DNA from: Liopterus haemorrhoidalis | Lineage: Eukaryota > Arthropoda > Insecta > Coleoptera > Dytiscidae | Assembly: GCA_963971575.1 (NCBI GenBank) | Contig: OZ020611.1 | Coordinates: 242,010,654 to 242,074,653 of the forward strand | Direction of reading: 5' to 3' | Length of the DNA stretch: 64,000 bases | Shown: positions 34,801-45,731 of the stretch, piece after piece | How the letters are laid out: each line of letters begins with the position of its first letter | Numbering within the stretch: the stretch's first letter is position 1 | The notes under the pieces: model-generated | Told to the model about the DNA's origin: nothing | What the model saw: the letters and a program-made list of their open reading frames with translations, nothing else | Database searches by the model: none | Made by a program: the position numbers and the translations under genes

Positions 34801-35781
34801 ATAATTATCTTAATATTTGTGGATGATTTAATTATAGCATGTAAAAACCTAACAGAAATTAAGAAGATAAAGAAAAAGTTTATTGAAGAATTTGAAATGG
34901 AGGATATAGGTGAACTGAAAAATTTTCTTGGAATAAAAATAGAAAGAAATTTTGAAACTGGAATACTTACATTAAATCAAAAACATTATTTAGAAAACCT
35001 GTTGCAACGTTTTAATATGTCTGAATGTAAGACAGTTAGTACACCAATGGAACCTGGATTCAAAATAGATATTAAAAAGGAAGAAGTAAAATTAGACAAA
35101 CCATATAGAAATTTGATAGGTTGCTTAATGTACGCAATGTTAGGAACACGTCCTGATTTATGTGTTGCAATAAGCTTTTTAAGTAGACTGCAAAATAATC
35201 CAACCGAAAATGCATGGACAAATTTGAAAAGAGTGCTACGATATATTAAAGGCACTCTTGATATTCAACTTGTGTACGAAAGCAATGAAAATGAAAAACT
35301 GATTGAAGGATTTACAGATGCTGATTGGGCATCAGACTATGATCGTAAATCAACTACAGGCTATATTTTTAAAATATATGTTTCCAGTGTGACATGGGTA
35401 AGTCAAAAACAGCCTACAGTAGCACTTTCGACAACAGAAGCCGAGTACATGGTACTAAGCGCAGCTACATGTGTGGCAGTATGGCTAAAGAAACTTCTTC
35501 TAGACATTGGACTACATGTTGAAAAACCAATAGTGATTTATGAAGATAATAAGAGTTGCATACAGTTGGCAAAAAATAATGAAGATCATAGAAGATCCAA
35601 ACACATAGATATAAAACTTCATTATATACGAGAAAATATTGAAAACAGTGTAATAGAAGTACAGTATACAAAAAGTGAAGAACAGTTAGCAGACATGCTA
35701 ACGAAGGCACTACCGAGACCAAAATTTGAAAATCTAAGGTTTCAAATGGGTCTACATACTCACATTATGGGGGAGTGTTGA
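31849..35781 (+). CDS. Copia gag-pol polyprotein, intact
   Basis: One 1310-residue frame from ATG at 31849 (MDDDKYRIPL) to TGA at 35779-35781, whose last two codons are the first six bases of the 3' LTR. Domain order is that of Copia (integrase before reverse transcriptase). A gag region spans residues 1-220, followed by a CCHC knuckle CYNCNKLGHKIADC at 225-238. Protease DSGATEH begins at about 293. The integrase HHCC finger (H428, H433, C462, C465) precedes the DD35E triad D492, D555, E591. Reverse transcriptase has QMDVKTAFLNG near 905 and FVDD near 990. RNase H has TDADWASD near 1156, TTEAEY near 1195 and EDNKSC near 1231. No stop, frameshift or missing catalytic residue is seen, so the element looks autonomous. 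It lies in the OGDH intron in the same orientation as the gene. Confidence 0.97.
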   Translation: MDDDKYRIPLLDGNNYSNWKYRILVYLEELNLVECIDERDTNLFMISPTATQAQKDELQKKLDERIKKERKCKSVIVQRIGDSYLELIKEKETPDQIWKTLEATFERKGIATQLMIRKKLLTMKLDERDCLETHFIKVDKLLRELKNCGAKIEEDDKICHLLLTLPKTYDTVVTALETVSNEKLSMEFVKGRLLDEELKHKQSPIPQYKEKGQSTAFTAKFPYKCYNCNKLGHKIADCKFKNLKQKVKHSTYENKPKTKCDTAITFIASHSHTYGMVSADDYARANKMVWILDSGATEHMVNRMEYFTNVEKLQTPIKISVAKSGQMLLATEIGDIEACSYVNGNKIKCIIKNVLYVKDLEYNLLSVRKMEMNGLKIVFQDGHARIFNHSRMIAVAKINKKMYEISFIIEKENANVTRTLEENTNLWHKRFGHIGIKSLLKLKNDNMVLGINDRLQTNIELCKSCVEGKQTKLPHTNKRIITKRPLELIHSDLCGPINPVSWNGKRYFLTLIDDYSHFTIVYLLESKSEVMECVKEYEAMSTAHFERKISRFRCDNGKEYTSNEFKNFCKEKGIQIEYTVPYTPQQNGVSERMNRTILDTSRAMMMGTKLNKELWSEAVLAAVYTINRRPTNVLKNKTPAEMWYGVKPNVSKLKTFGCVAYLHTPKDFRKKYDTKNKKCFHVGYAPNGYRLWNEENNKIVIGRDIVFDENKFSYEENEYIHYDIHSSEAYEEIQENSQAQNQKNSEESEKEQNIELLVKNQEISSKRIRKPPKYLEDYDVTCLALSAECFVEEMPVTIEEIKERSDREEWYKAIKNEMDSLQRNNTWTLVEIPKNRKIVQCKWIFKIKKDADGKPSRYKARLVAKDFLQKEGIDYNETYAPVARLATLRVLLAVGNKFKYIFHQMDVKTAFLNGVLQEEVYMHQPEGFNKGNNLVCKLNRSLYGLKQSPRTWNERFNKFILSLGFIKSNADSCLYTKGETYETKIIILIFVDDLIIACKNLTEIKKIKKKFIEEFEMEDIGELKNFLGIKIERNFETGILTLNQKHYLENLLQRFNMSECKTVSTPMEPGFKIDIKKEEVKLDKPYRNLIGCLMYAMLGTRPDLCVAISFLSRLQNNPTENAWTNLKRVLRYIKGTLDIQLVYESNENEKLIEGFTDADWASDYDRKSTTGYIFKIYVSSVTWVSQKQPTVALSTTEAEYMVLSAATCVAVWLKKLLLDIGLHVEKPIVIYEDNKSCIQLAKNNEDHRRSKHIDIKLHYIRENIENSVIEVQYTKSEEQLADMLTKALPRPKFENLRFQMGLHTHIMGEC
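35767..35775 (+). promoter_or_regulatory. Copia polypurine tract
   Basis: ATGGGGGAG immediately precedes the 3' LTR and serves as the plus-strand primer. It also encodes the last in-frame codons of the polyprotein. Confidence 0.8.
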
Positions 35782-35938
35782 AATGTAATGTTATTGTATG
35801 TATGAGTGTGCCATGAAATGCAAGAATAATAATTGAAAAAGTAGTGTTTGACGTTTAATAAAATAAGTTATAAATATACAAGTTTTATTTAATTTTTTGA
35901 ACTAAAATAAACTTGCTTAAATGCAAAACGGCTCAACA
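35776..35938 (+). repeat. Copia 3' LTR
   Basis: 163 bp, the same as the 5' LTR minus one T. The polyprotein stop codon lies within its first six bases. Confidence 0.95.
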
Positions 35939-35943
35939 AAGAT

Positions 35944-37010
35944 AATGCAGTTTTTTAAGGTTTTAACACATTTTCATATATTTTGAAAGTTTTTGCTGAC
36001 CATAAAATTGCCTTCAGTTAAAAATGATATTAAACGGAAAAGAAAGTAAGAATTAAGAAAGTAAGAATCAGTTTTGAGTTATCAAAATATATTTTAAGGG
36101 TCGTTCGAACGTTTTAAATGTTAAACCTATAGAATACGTTCAAATACGTTTTCAGGGTGAGCATAGATCTGTTAAGCAGTTTTGTTATTTTAATTCTGGA
36201 AACTGTATGTTATTAACTATTTTACTAACTATATTAACGAAAGTATAAAATACAATGTATTAAGAGGATAGATAAGACAGAATAATATTGGATCTTTAGT
36301 AATCGCGTAATTTTAATTGTGTTAAATTTTGAAGTATTAAATACCCAGATGTCATTTTAATATATTATTTCTTTATATAAGTGATTATTATAGGATGAAA
36401 GTGTTTTTTATCATAATGAAGGTCTTCCGCTGTTTTTTTTTGCAGTAAAAATGCTAATTTTAAGACTTATTTCAAAAAAACTTAAATATTATGATAAAAG
36501 TATTCATCAGCGCCTCTCTCGAACAACGAAACAACTACCGCAGTTCAAATTTAGGAGGCAATTCCTTCGTATTACTGAATTATAACAAGTATAGGTTAAA
36601 TTTTAGTGATTATATAAATTAAAAACGACTATAATATATTTACAAAAAAACTTAAAATTATAAATACCTTTTTAAATAGTTAACCAAAATACTAAATTTA
36701 ATAACGTAAAATATTACTACAACGAATATATTACTACAACGAAAATCTGCAAATTTCACATCTGTTAGTGTTACTCAAAAGTTTTTCTAAATTTCCAAGT
36801 GACATAATTAATAGTGAATCCTATGCAATAATATTTAACAATTTTATTAATTTTTCTCTATTTTATTCAGAATCCATGTATTCTTTATAGTGAAATAAAA
36901 TATTATTGTTACGTTTAAATGGTACAAACGTTAATTAATTAACTGATTTGGATAATCCTTTGACCATTGTATGTATAAATTAGAACTTCCCGAGTGTTAT
37001 TGGCTATATC
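35944..37010. other. No feature seen
   Basis: AT-rich intron sequence after the Copia element. At the end, a hAT-like left terminus CAGTGTTTCTCAACCGGGG starts at 37010 without a recognisable right end. Confidence 0.4.
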
Positions 37011-37292
37011 AGTGTTTCTCAACCGGGGTGCCACGACACTCTCACCGGGGTGCCACCAATTTGAAAAATTATTTCAACGTTAAATTGCTCAGAACTTCCT
37101 GTTTGTTATAGGCTAATGATAATAATAATAATAATTTTGCTGACGTTTCGTGGACGTTCCGCAGGCGCGCCCGAGGTGCGTCACTTCGATAACCACGTGA
37201 CAGGCAAAAAACGAGTTTTATAATCGACAAGTGCGGCAAAATGTCTTATCATATTAAAACGAGTCGCGAAGCGACGAGTTTTGTCAACGTTA

Positions 37293-38605
37293 TACAAGGT
37301 GTCTCAAAAGAAATTTTATATTTAGTGGATCGATTAAAAAAAAAGTAAGCCGTATATAGAAAAAACGTTTATTAATTATTAAAATACATTTTTTGGGGAT
37401 TTATTTCTTAAAAATAATATCGTCTAAATGTAGACCCTCGCGTTCTCGGCACTCATTTAATCGAACAGTAAAATTACTTATGACGTCTCGGCAGGTGGAC
37501 TCAAGGATGGCTGCCATTTCGTGACGGATATTTTCTTTCAAATGCGCCAGTGAAGTCGGTTTATTGGCGTAAACTTTAGATTTAAGATAACCCCATAGGA
37601 AAAAGTCCATAGGGGTTAAATCTGGACTGCGTGGAGGCCAATTTATGTCACCTCTCCGGGAGATCAATTTGCCTGAGAAAATTTCACGAACACGTGGCAG
37701 AGACATATTGGACGTGTGTGAAGTTGCTCCGTCCTGTTGGAACCATGTTCTTTGGTTATAGCCAGGAAAGTTTTGCAGTTCAGGTACCAAGAAGTTGTCT
37801 AACATCTCCACATAACGCTCTGAATTCAGTGTAACTGCACGCCCCCTTTCGTCTTCAAAAAAGTAAGGGCCGATAATTCCTCGCGCCGACATCGCAGCCC
37901 ATACGGTAACTTTAGGCGAATGTAGGGGTTTCTGATGTTTGCGTTTCGGATTCGTTGCACTCCAGTAGCGGCAGTTCTGCTTATTTACGTGGCCATTAAG
38001 ATGAAAATGAGCTTCATCCGAAAACAAAATTTTGGTAAACGTTGAAAATCGCTCAATCACCTGATTTACGAAATTAAGCCTCTGACTGGCATCTTGGGGC
38101 TTTAATTCTTGCACCAATTGAATTTTGTAGGGGTGCAGCTTTAGGTCTTTGTGCATAATGCGATGTAATGATGATCTATGCACATTTAAAGCACTTGCGC
38201 GCTTCCGAATTGAAAGGTTCGGGTCGTCACGAACAGACTGATTAACATTCTCCAAGTTTTCTACCGTTCTTGATGACCTAGGTCGCCCGGATTTTGATTT
38301 ATCCAGCGTTGTACCAGTCTCTTCAAACTTTTTAACCCAATGTCGAATGAGAGGAATGCTTGGCGCATCATTTAAGTGGCGAAAACCTCGAATACTGCAG
38401 AATTTTCTACGCGCTACAGTGCCGAATCACCGTTTTTGTAAAACTCTCGCACGCATAACGCGCGGTCTGCTCCCGAGAAACGCTCTATAGCGACTGCATT
38501 CCCAAGAGCCAGGCTACCGATTGACATAACCCCCGCGCCCCTCGGATACGTTGCGTTCACGCAGTAAGCTAAATAAATATAAAATTTCTTTTGAGACACC
38601 TTGTA
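37293..38605 (-). mobile_element. Rosa-type mariner, copy 2
   Basis: 1313 bp with the same TACAAGGTGTCTC inverted ends as copy 1, flanked by TA at 37291-37292 and 38606-38607. It retains the 47-bp segment (near 38497-38543) missing from copy 1. Its transposase is disabled. Confidence 0.95.
37401..38502 (-). pseudogene. Mariner DD41D transposase, frameshifted
   Basis: Nearly identical to the intact gene at 608-1696, but one base is missing near 38421 (after the codons for NGDSA), shifting the frame to an early stop. The start corresponding to MERF is ATA instead of ATG. Downstream of the shift the frame is open to the end and keeps all three catalytic aspartates, with TPMDFF around the last. 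The two copies together show the complete ancestral element. Confidence 0.92.
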
Positions 38606-38607
38606 TA

Positions 38608-39597
38608 ATATTTTTGTTAGTTATATAATATTTTTACAATATGATATGAATCTGTTTTGCCGTTTTATCAACAAATAGGTGTCTAGAACTTTTTTTTTTT
38701 TTTAGTATAGTTATTTTTGAGACCTTCAAGTCAGGGGCTTTCTCACTCGGGAGCCCGAGCGGCCGCCCAATCCGCCCACCACTTAAAAAGATTGAGCACC
38801 AATTTTATAGATTAGATAAAGTGGATCATGTCAACCTTTGAACAGGGAATTCCAAAATCTATTAACCAAAAATTTTCAATAGTATTTTTAAAGCGTACTA
38901 TGGAACTGTGACATTAAATTATGGCGCAATAAATCTCATGACTGTTACCTCGATATCTGTGTTATAATCAATTTGTTCAACCTTATCAAATGCCTGACTA
39001 ATGTCTATAAAACAGCTGTACAAGCTGCAAAATTCAAACTTCATTGTTTGTAGATAAGGTGTCGCATAAGCAAATATTTCTAGTATCAATAGAAACTGCT
39101 ACAGTATACATTGTAAATGGATCTCTGTATATATTGCGTCACTCAGATGTAGAGATAAGAACTGGGTAATGTTTGTAGAGTGTAGTTTAATCTCCACCAA
39201 CTTACATTTTTCCTTTCTTTCGTCCAAGACTTGATTCGCTACAACATGTCAGATGCAAGTGATTTTAGGGTTTCACTTACATATCTATAGACTTAATATA
39301 CAGGGTATTATATTTTAGTGGACCCAGCAAATATCTCGCTTATTTATTAAGTTAGTAATTTATTTCATATAACATGATTTATACAGCAACATGTAAGCTA
39401 CTTGATGACATATGTACATTCATGATACCACTTCCGGTTTATTAGTAATTAATATCAACTTTCAAATTTCAAACGGAACATACTACATTTTTTTACAAAT
39501 TTGAAAAGTACATCAAATTTGCTTTACAATCATGTAAAATAATCCATATGTTACATTATTAAAAAGTAAAAATGGCGGGCACTTTTTTTATACACTA
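38608..39597. other. No gene seen
   Basis: Intron sequence with no convincing frame. A short inverted-repeat-like segment beginning CAGGGTATTATATTTTAGTGG occurs near 39301, but its partner is unclear. Confidence 0.4.
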
Positions 39598-40626
39598 AGG
39601 GCCGAGAGTTCCACCCCTAAATAGTTATTAGGTTGCTAATAAACAGGCTTATTTGTCTAATAATTTATAGGCAACATGAAGTGCTTAATAAAGTGACATA
39701 TAACCAAAAACAAGTTCGCAAAATGTGTTAATATTTCAATTTTAATTAAAAACCGTATAATTTTAAAAGAATATACGAATGTGTAGTTTTTAAACATTTA
39801 TATAATGGTGATTTTAGTGTTTTATATACATTTAAGTTGTATTTTGGCGAAATCGACGATCTGTTTGGGTGAATTTATAAATTATGGACAACCGTTTTTA
39901 GAATATTTTGGGCATTTATTGTAAATGTGATATATAAAGAACAATATATAAATATATATTTTTAAATAAACATTGTCTTTTATTTTTACATATGTATTTA
40001 TTTCAATTACGATTATAACACACTACAAACAATACTTTAAGCATTACTATTTATATAAAAATGATAGAGAATAAGAAGACAGACGCAATTATTGGCAGAA
40101 TAATAAAGATGTGTGGCTGAAAATTGCTGATAAGTTTAATTCATATTGTTTAAGGAATGTAAAATAAAGCAAAATATGGCTGTCTTCTTAATTTCAGTCA
40201 CTTTTGTATTATAAAATGCTATTTTTATTAACTTCTCTTCTATCTATAGGTATTGTCCTCTTTTTCTGTGATAAAATTTGTTGAACGCCGTTTAATTGTC
40301 ATTTTAACAGTAACACAAAAAATATACGTAATGTCATTGAATGTAAAGTCAAACTATTTATTGTCAAAATATTTAATGTCAAAATATTCAGTGTCAAAAT
40401 TTCATCTCACTTTAGCTCTACTAATTTACGTATAGCTCTATCCCTCTTGCACCGTGTTACTATCTTCATAAGAAATACCAATGCAAAAACAAAAAATTAT
40501 GTTGCTAATAAACTATTAGAAGGATTTTGTAACTTGGAAATCACCAATAAATTTATTAGCTTCATAAATATATTATGTGTCAAATAACTATTAGGGAGTT
40601 TATTAGGAACTGGAACTCTCGGCCCC
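39598..40626. mobile_element. TA-flanked DNA element, AGGGCCGAGAGTTCC ends
   Basis: About 1030 bp with inverted ends AGGGCCGAGAGTTCCA and TGGAACTCTCGGCCCC, bordered by TA at 39596-39597 and 40627-40628. Inner blocks around AATAGTTATTAGG and AACTATTAGGGAG are also inverted. No transposase. Confidence 0.75.
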
Positions 40627-41077
40627 TAGTCGAAAAAAGAATAGTGAGCCATCACTAAAAATTAACTAAAACAATTGTAAACCTGTATTTACAGGTTGAC
40701 AATTGTTACTGAGTATTTACTCAGTAATAATTGTTCTAACCTTTATTATTAGCAAGTTTCATTGTAATACAGGGGCGTAGCCAGAAATTCCGCAAGGGGG
40801 GGGGCTAATTCCATTTTCGGAAGAATCTGTCTAAAATATAATAAAACATTTTGATGCAAAATATGTGCGGATATAGTTATTTTTAAAGATAAATATAACA
40901 AAGATCATTAAACTGTAACTGTGACATGTGTAAATTTAAACGATGTGCATATAATTATGAAAAAATCAAATAATAATTATTATTAATGTACATTTTACAA
41001 TTAACTAACAGGATGGAACATGAAACAGGAACATGAAAAACTGTAACATTATTTCTATAATACAAACCGGCGAGGCG

Positions 41078-41129
41078 TTTTTAGGGTTTTGTAGGTATGA
41101 CCAAAAAACCCTTATACCGTCATTTTGTC

Positions 41130-41171
<42 letters not shown>

Positions 41172-42153
41172 TCGGTAAAAATTGTAGCCAAACGGCTAAA
41201 CCTAGAGAGTTGAAATTTGGCATGCTTATACAACTCTTTGACCCGCACATAGGAAAAATACTAAAACATCTAAAAAACATATCCCCCTAAAAATATAAAC
41301 AAATATGTGCTCATCGAAAAAAAAATATGTTTTTATAATTCTAGAGTAGGGTATCAAATGAAAGCCCTTGGTACGTGGATTAACAATCAAATTTTTACTT
41401 TTGCAAAATAAATGATTTTGAAGCGATTTTTGCCAAAATTGTGCAAAAAATGTTTTGTCCCACACCCTGTAGCCCAGATGGTTTAAACTAAAAATCTGAA
41501 AAAATTCTAAGTAATGTACATTGGTGTGAACCGGAATAGTTCAACAGGAATTTTTGATCAGATTAGGTTTTTGGAAAAAAACGCATTTTTTGTGATTTTT
41601 TGCTAATAATGTACACAAGTTATAGCTTTGTAACAAGCAATACTCTAACGTGTGTGCTGGTCTAGTGGTATTTGACGCTGACTTTTCACCCATGTAACCC
41701 GATCCGATAGGGATCGAACCCTGGAGAAGAGACTATATATATATATTTTTTTAAATTTCTATATTGTTTAAATTTTTTTTCAAAATTCTAATTATATTTT
41801 GGCAAATGTTGCATTTAATTTTTAAAAGCGTAAAATTAATAGCCAGTGGAAATTGTTTAAATTATAATTTAATTCTGTTTCAATGTACACGAAATCAGAG
41901 GGGCGGAACTTATAACAACCAATGGAAGCCATAGGTGCAATTTTGAAATTCTTAATGAACCTTGCTATATAAAAAAAAATACTGCACATATTTAGAAACC
42001 TAAATAATGGTATTAGGCGTTCGAATTAAAATTAACAAAAAAAATATTTTAATATAAAATTTGTTTTCGCATCCAAAATAATCATCATTCACTTACTAAA
42101 TACCAGCAAAACCCTGAAATGTGTGAAAATTCACACTTCACATCAATTTTTTT
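41078..42153 (+). repeat. GTCT repeat, copy E, most complete, with tRNA-like block
   Basis: It starts AGGGTTTTGTAGGTATGACC and has a long GTCT microsatellite at about 41129-41172. It carries the core TAGCCAAACGGCTAAACC, the tRNA-like block at 41651-41732, a T-rich tract, and the 3' hairpin GTGTGAAAATTCACAC followed by CATCAATTTTTTT. This is the reference copy for the family in this window. Confidence 0.87.
41651..41732 (+). other. tRNA-like block in GTCT-repeat copy E (Glu-like)
   Basis: Box A TGGTCTAGTGG at 41658-41668 is exactly that of Glu tRNAs. The anticodon-loop segment CTTTTCACC at about 41682-41690 would present UUC. Box B-like GGATCGAACCC lies at 41711-41721, 53 nt after box A. The acceptor stem does not close, so it is a relic. 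A T run follows at about 41746. Confidence 0.72.
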
Positions 42154-42734
42154 CAATTCATCAATTACATCTTCTTCTTTCACTTCTATCTCCCAATGAA
42201 CATTAAGAGACGCCAAGCCATTGAGTCGCTCCTCCGACATTGTATTTCTTAAATACGTTTTGAGCCACTTTAAAGTTGAAAAAGATCTTTCTGACGTCAC
42301 TGTTTTCACCGACAATGTCCGGCAATGAATTTTCAATAATGCATAAATATTGGGATATAATATTTTATCACATTCAATAATTGATTTTATAGCATTAGTA
42401 GGTTTTTGTGACGATTTAATATATTTTCCAAACCACATAATATATTCATTCATTAGAACCTCTTCATTGGTATAATTTAAATCATCCTCATAAAAGTTAG
42501 CTAAACGTCTTAGATGGTTCTTATCTTCTGTTGTCGGAAAATTGCCTGTGGGTATTAAACACTGGAATGATTCTAATATTTCTTTATGTTTCAAAAACCT
42601 AGGATTTAACTGGGAGCTTATATGGTCAATAAAGGGAATAAAAGTAGTTGTCCTGTAATATGCTTCAGGTGAACTCGAAGTAGTGTTGTTTCGATATATT
42701 TGATTAGAGATTACTCGTGGAATAGATATTTGTT
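42148..42734 (-). pseudogene. hAT transposase C-terminal part
   Basis: About 195 codons open on the minus strand, entering at ISIPRVISNQIYRNN, through YYRTTTFIPFIDH and LLKIHCRTLSVKTVTSERSF to LRNTMSEERLNGLASLNVH. The last part is the hATC dimerisation domain of the family that includes the 52-kDa-repressor-like transposases. The catalytic core and zinc finger are absent. The normal C-terminus is overrun by GTCT-repeat copy E, which adds a few foreign residues before the next stop. Confidence 0.85.
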
Positions 42735-43346
42735 CGAAATTTTGGGAAGAAAAAATCCACCCATGGGATCGCGCGGACGAAATAGCACGGTGACACGAAG
42801 GTTAAATAAACAAACTTACCTCAGTTAAATACACTCATCTACTATAGATTTCTAGATGTAACATGTAAGCACGAATCAAATAAATTATATGTAACAAAAT
42901 ATTACAATTTGCATTTCACAGCAGCCACGTGTATATAAACGGTGTGGTTTGACTGGACGGTTGTGATGTTTCGCGCGTAAACGTTCAATGCTAGCCGGGC
43001 TAGCATAGCCCAATACAATATTCAACCTTTTAAAGCGACGGCAAAGCATCAAATTAACTGGGCGACTATTCTAAGGCGGGATTATGGACAGTTACTGTTT
43101 ATTTGAATTTCAAATAATGAAACTATAGTTTCAGCAACACAATTTTATTGCTAAAAACCGAATATTTCAATTTAGACATGAAATATAATTAAGATGCTGC
43201 TATTTTCGTTATTGTATAATCCAACGCAAATTTGCACTATCACCAGCTCACGTGAGGCTTCGCCTTGAAGGACGGAGGGGGCTGCAGCCCCTTAGCCCCC
43301 CCTCTGGCTACGCCCTTGTTGTAGTACCTTATTAATTTATTATAAA

Positions 43347-44403
43347 ATGAATTTTTCTAACTCAGAAAATGTTGATAAGCTAGATGTGTATTTTTGAAGT
43401 TTAAAAAATAAACGCATAGCTGCAGAACTTTATCGACAAGAATATCCACATCGCCGTCATCCAAGTGAATCGTTTTTTGTGAAACTAGTAAATAAACTAC
43501 GAACAACAGGTTCGTTTGAAAGAAGAAAAAGAAATATCCCAAATGAAGATGATGTGGAAATTAATGTACTTGCGCTTTTTGAGGCCAATCCCAGAATTTC
43601 CGTTCGCGACGCATGTGTTCAGACAGGAATAAACATTTTTAAAATTCACAGAATCTTAATAAAACACAAGTACAGACCATATAAAATACAAACAGGACAA
43701 GGACTATTGCCAGGCGATTATCAACATAGACTTGATTTTAGTGAATGGTTTTTGGAAAAAAGACGTAGAGATCCATACTTCTACGCAAAAATTTTTTGGA
43801 CTGACGAAGCTAGTTTTTCTAGAAATGGACTTTTTAATAATAAAAACTGCCACTATTGGAGCATGGAACATCCTCATGAAATTCGGGAAACAAGACACCA
43901 GTTTAGTTTTAAAATAAATGTTTGGTGCGGGATTTTAAAAAACAAAATTGTTGGACCTTACTTTTATGAAGAAAATTTGACGGCTACATTGTATGCTGAA
44001 TTTTTAAATAATGTTTTATAAGATTTTTTCGAAGAGATTCCACTTGAAATAGGCTTGGTATGTGGTTTCAACAAGACGGGCTTGCGCATAACGCGATTTT
44101 GATAACGAGATGCGTTGATATTTTAAATAATACATTTGAGCGCCGTGTTATTGGAACAAATTGTTTAATTCGGTGGCCTGCTCATTCTCCCGATATGACC
44201 CCACTAGATTTTTTTATGGGGTTACGTAAAAGATTTTGTTTATAAAGAACCAGTAAACACATTAAACGAACTGAAGAATAAAATTAAAGCGGCAATTGAA
44301 TCTTTATCTGCAGACCAAATAGAAAAGGGCTACTTATTCTGTTTTAAAACGTTGTGAAAAATGTGTTGAAGAGGCTGGGAGTCAATTTGAATATTTGTTG
44401 TAA
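43347..44403 (+). pseudogene. Tc1/mariner transposase, decayed
   Basis: It begins MNFSNSENVDKLDVYF and then hits TGA. It is open again as KNKRIAAELYRQEYPHRRHP through the helix-turn-helix region (RDACVQTGINIFKIHRIL) to FWTDEASFSRNG (first Asp). It stops near 44019, resumes in another frame with WFQQDGLAHN (second Asp) and SPDMTPLDFF (third Asp, 43 residues on), and ends near SQFEYLL. At least one nonsense codon and two frameshifts. The spacing and motifs group it with the DD41D-like mariners rather than classical ones. Terminal repeats were not recognised. Confidence 0.8.
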
Positions 44404-44904
44404 AATCACAATAAAAATGTGTCAACGATAGAGATATAGTCGGATTGCTGATAAGTGACTGTTCGTTGCTACAAGTATCGATATTCAATACTATATGCTT
44501 TCTCTGTCTATATCATTATAATTATTTGCATACCCATAGTAACGTATAGTGACGCAAGTTGACAACTAACCTTCCAAATTATTTGAATAAAAAACAAAAC
44601 ATTAGAAAGAAATGGCAAGATTCGTAGATATCTTTACTAATTAGAGCGCGAAAATAAATTTACAGCAGTACTCAAACAAACAAAATTATTAATTTTAAGG
44701 TTATAATTATAAATAAGGAAAAATTTATACTCATACGTAAATTTTGGATTATAATTTGTTGTTTATTCCAGCAGATTTAAAATTAAAGTTTGTGAATTTA
44801 ATAATTGTCCGCAAGCCGTATTTTAATTAATATTTATTACCAGACACTGACAGTTAACACAAATAACAAAAAACATTTTTAAAATCGCTGAAAAATGGTA
44901 ACTA
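44404..44904. other. No feature seen
   Basis: Intron sequence between the decayed mariner and a Y element. No frame or repeat supported. Confidence 0.4.
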
Positions 44905-45731
44905 TGGTCTATTTCAAAGTAGAAAAATGTGTGTAAGAAGATAGGAGCTGTTTGTCCTTGCTTCGGATTGGTTTAGATCGTCATCCCTATTACACTGTAA
45001 AAATATTGTTTTTAGTCCAAGTTGACAGATGTTCAGTGTCGTACATTGGAAATATATATTATTTATATTATTTAATTTTTCTCATATATTTTGTTATTAT
45101 TTACATATTTAGACTTTTATATATATTCTTGGCGTAGATTTTATGGAGAAAATTCTCCATGTAATTTGTTTTTACGTAGTTATATATTTTTTAGGTTATC
45201 TGACATATAAATATTTTTTGACACTTGACATTTAACAGATCAAGAGAGAGGACTAATGTGAGGACAAAAGACAGCCCAGCTGATTGTGCCCAAAGAAGAA
45301 GTTATTGATATTTTTAGATCTTCATATATACATATATTTTTATTTTTTATTTACAATAATTATTTAAATAAGAAACTTTAGCTCTGAAGATATATTGTTT
45401 GTTTTATTGCTTTGTTTAAACTCTTTTAGCCAAATCTCTCTTTTTATATATGGTAAATAATTTTTAAAATTAATATTTTTTTAACTTTTTCAAATTTCAC
45501 ATTAAACTGAATTTATGTCGTATAAAAAACGTAAGTGTATTATCTGCCTTGTTTATTTCAATATCTTATTAACCTTTTTTATATAAAAAAAAAAATCACT
45601 TGCTAACCCAGTTGCTACGCCCATGCCCTAGTTGTAACTTATTTTAAATTTCCCGCTATACTGTATTTGATCAGTGTAAATCGTACTCGGTTCGCAGCGC
45701 TATCTACTTTTTTCTACTTTGAAATAGACCA
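44905..45731 (+). mobile_element. Family Y element, intact copy
   Basis: 827 bp with inverted ends TGGTCTATTTCAAAGTAGAAAA and TTTTTTCTACTTTGAAATAGACCA. It is the undisturbed reference for the copies at 3920-5720, 22253-23331 and 57996-58245. No coding frame, so probably non-autonomous. Confidence 0.85.

Larger units (their letters stand above)
31618..35938 (+). mobile_element. Copia-superfamily LTR retrotransposon, complete and recent
   Basis: A 4321-bp element with two LTRs of 164 and 163 bp that are identical apart from one T in a homopolymer. They start TGTTGA and end TCAACA. A perfect 5-bp duplication AAGAT lies at 31613-31617 and 35939-35943. The primer site, single open reading frame and polypurine tract are all present. 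Near-identical LTRs indicate insertion very recently on the LTR clock. Confidence 0.97.
40770..43318 (-). mobile_element. hAT transposon, CAGGGGCGTAGCCAG ends
   Basis: 2549 bp with ends CAGGGGCGTAGCCAGA and CTGGCTACGCCCTTG. They are flanked by an 8-bp duplication with one mismatch, TTGTAATA at 40762-40769 and TTGTAGTA at 43319-43326. G-rich and C-rich tracts lie just inside both ends. It carries the end of a hAT transposase on the minus strand, and GTCT-repeat copy E has inserted at the gene's 3' end. Confidence 0.88.

Noticed and set aside
33012..35722. Minus-strand open frames under the Copia polyprotein
   Set aside because: They are shadows of the AT-rich plus-strand gene, with no recognisable domains.
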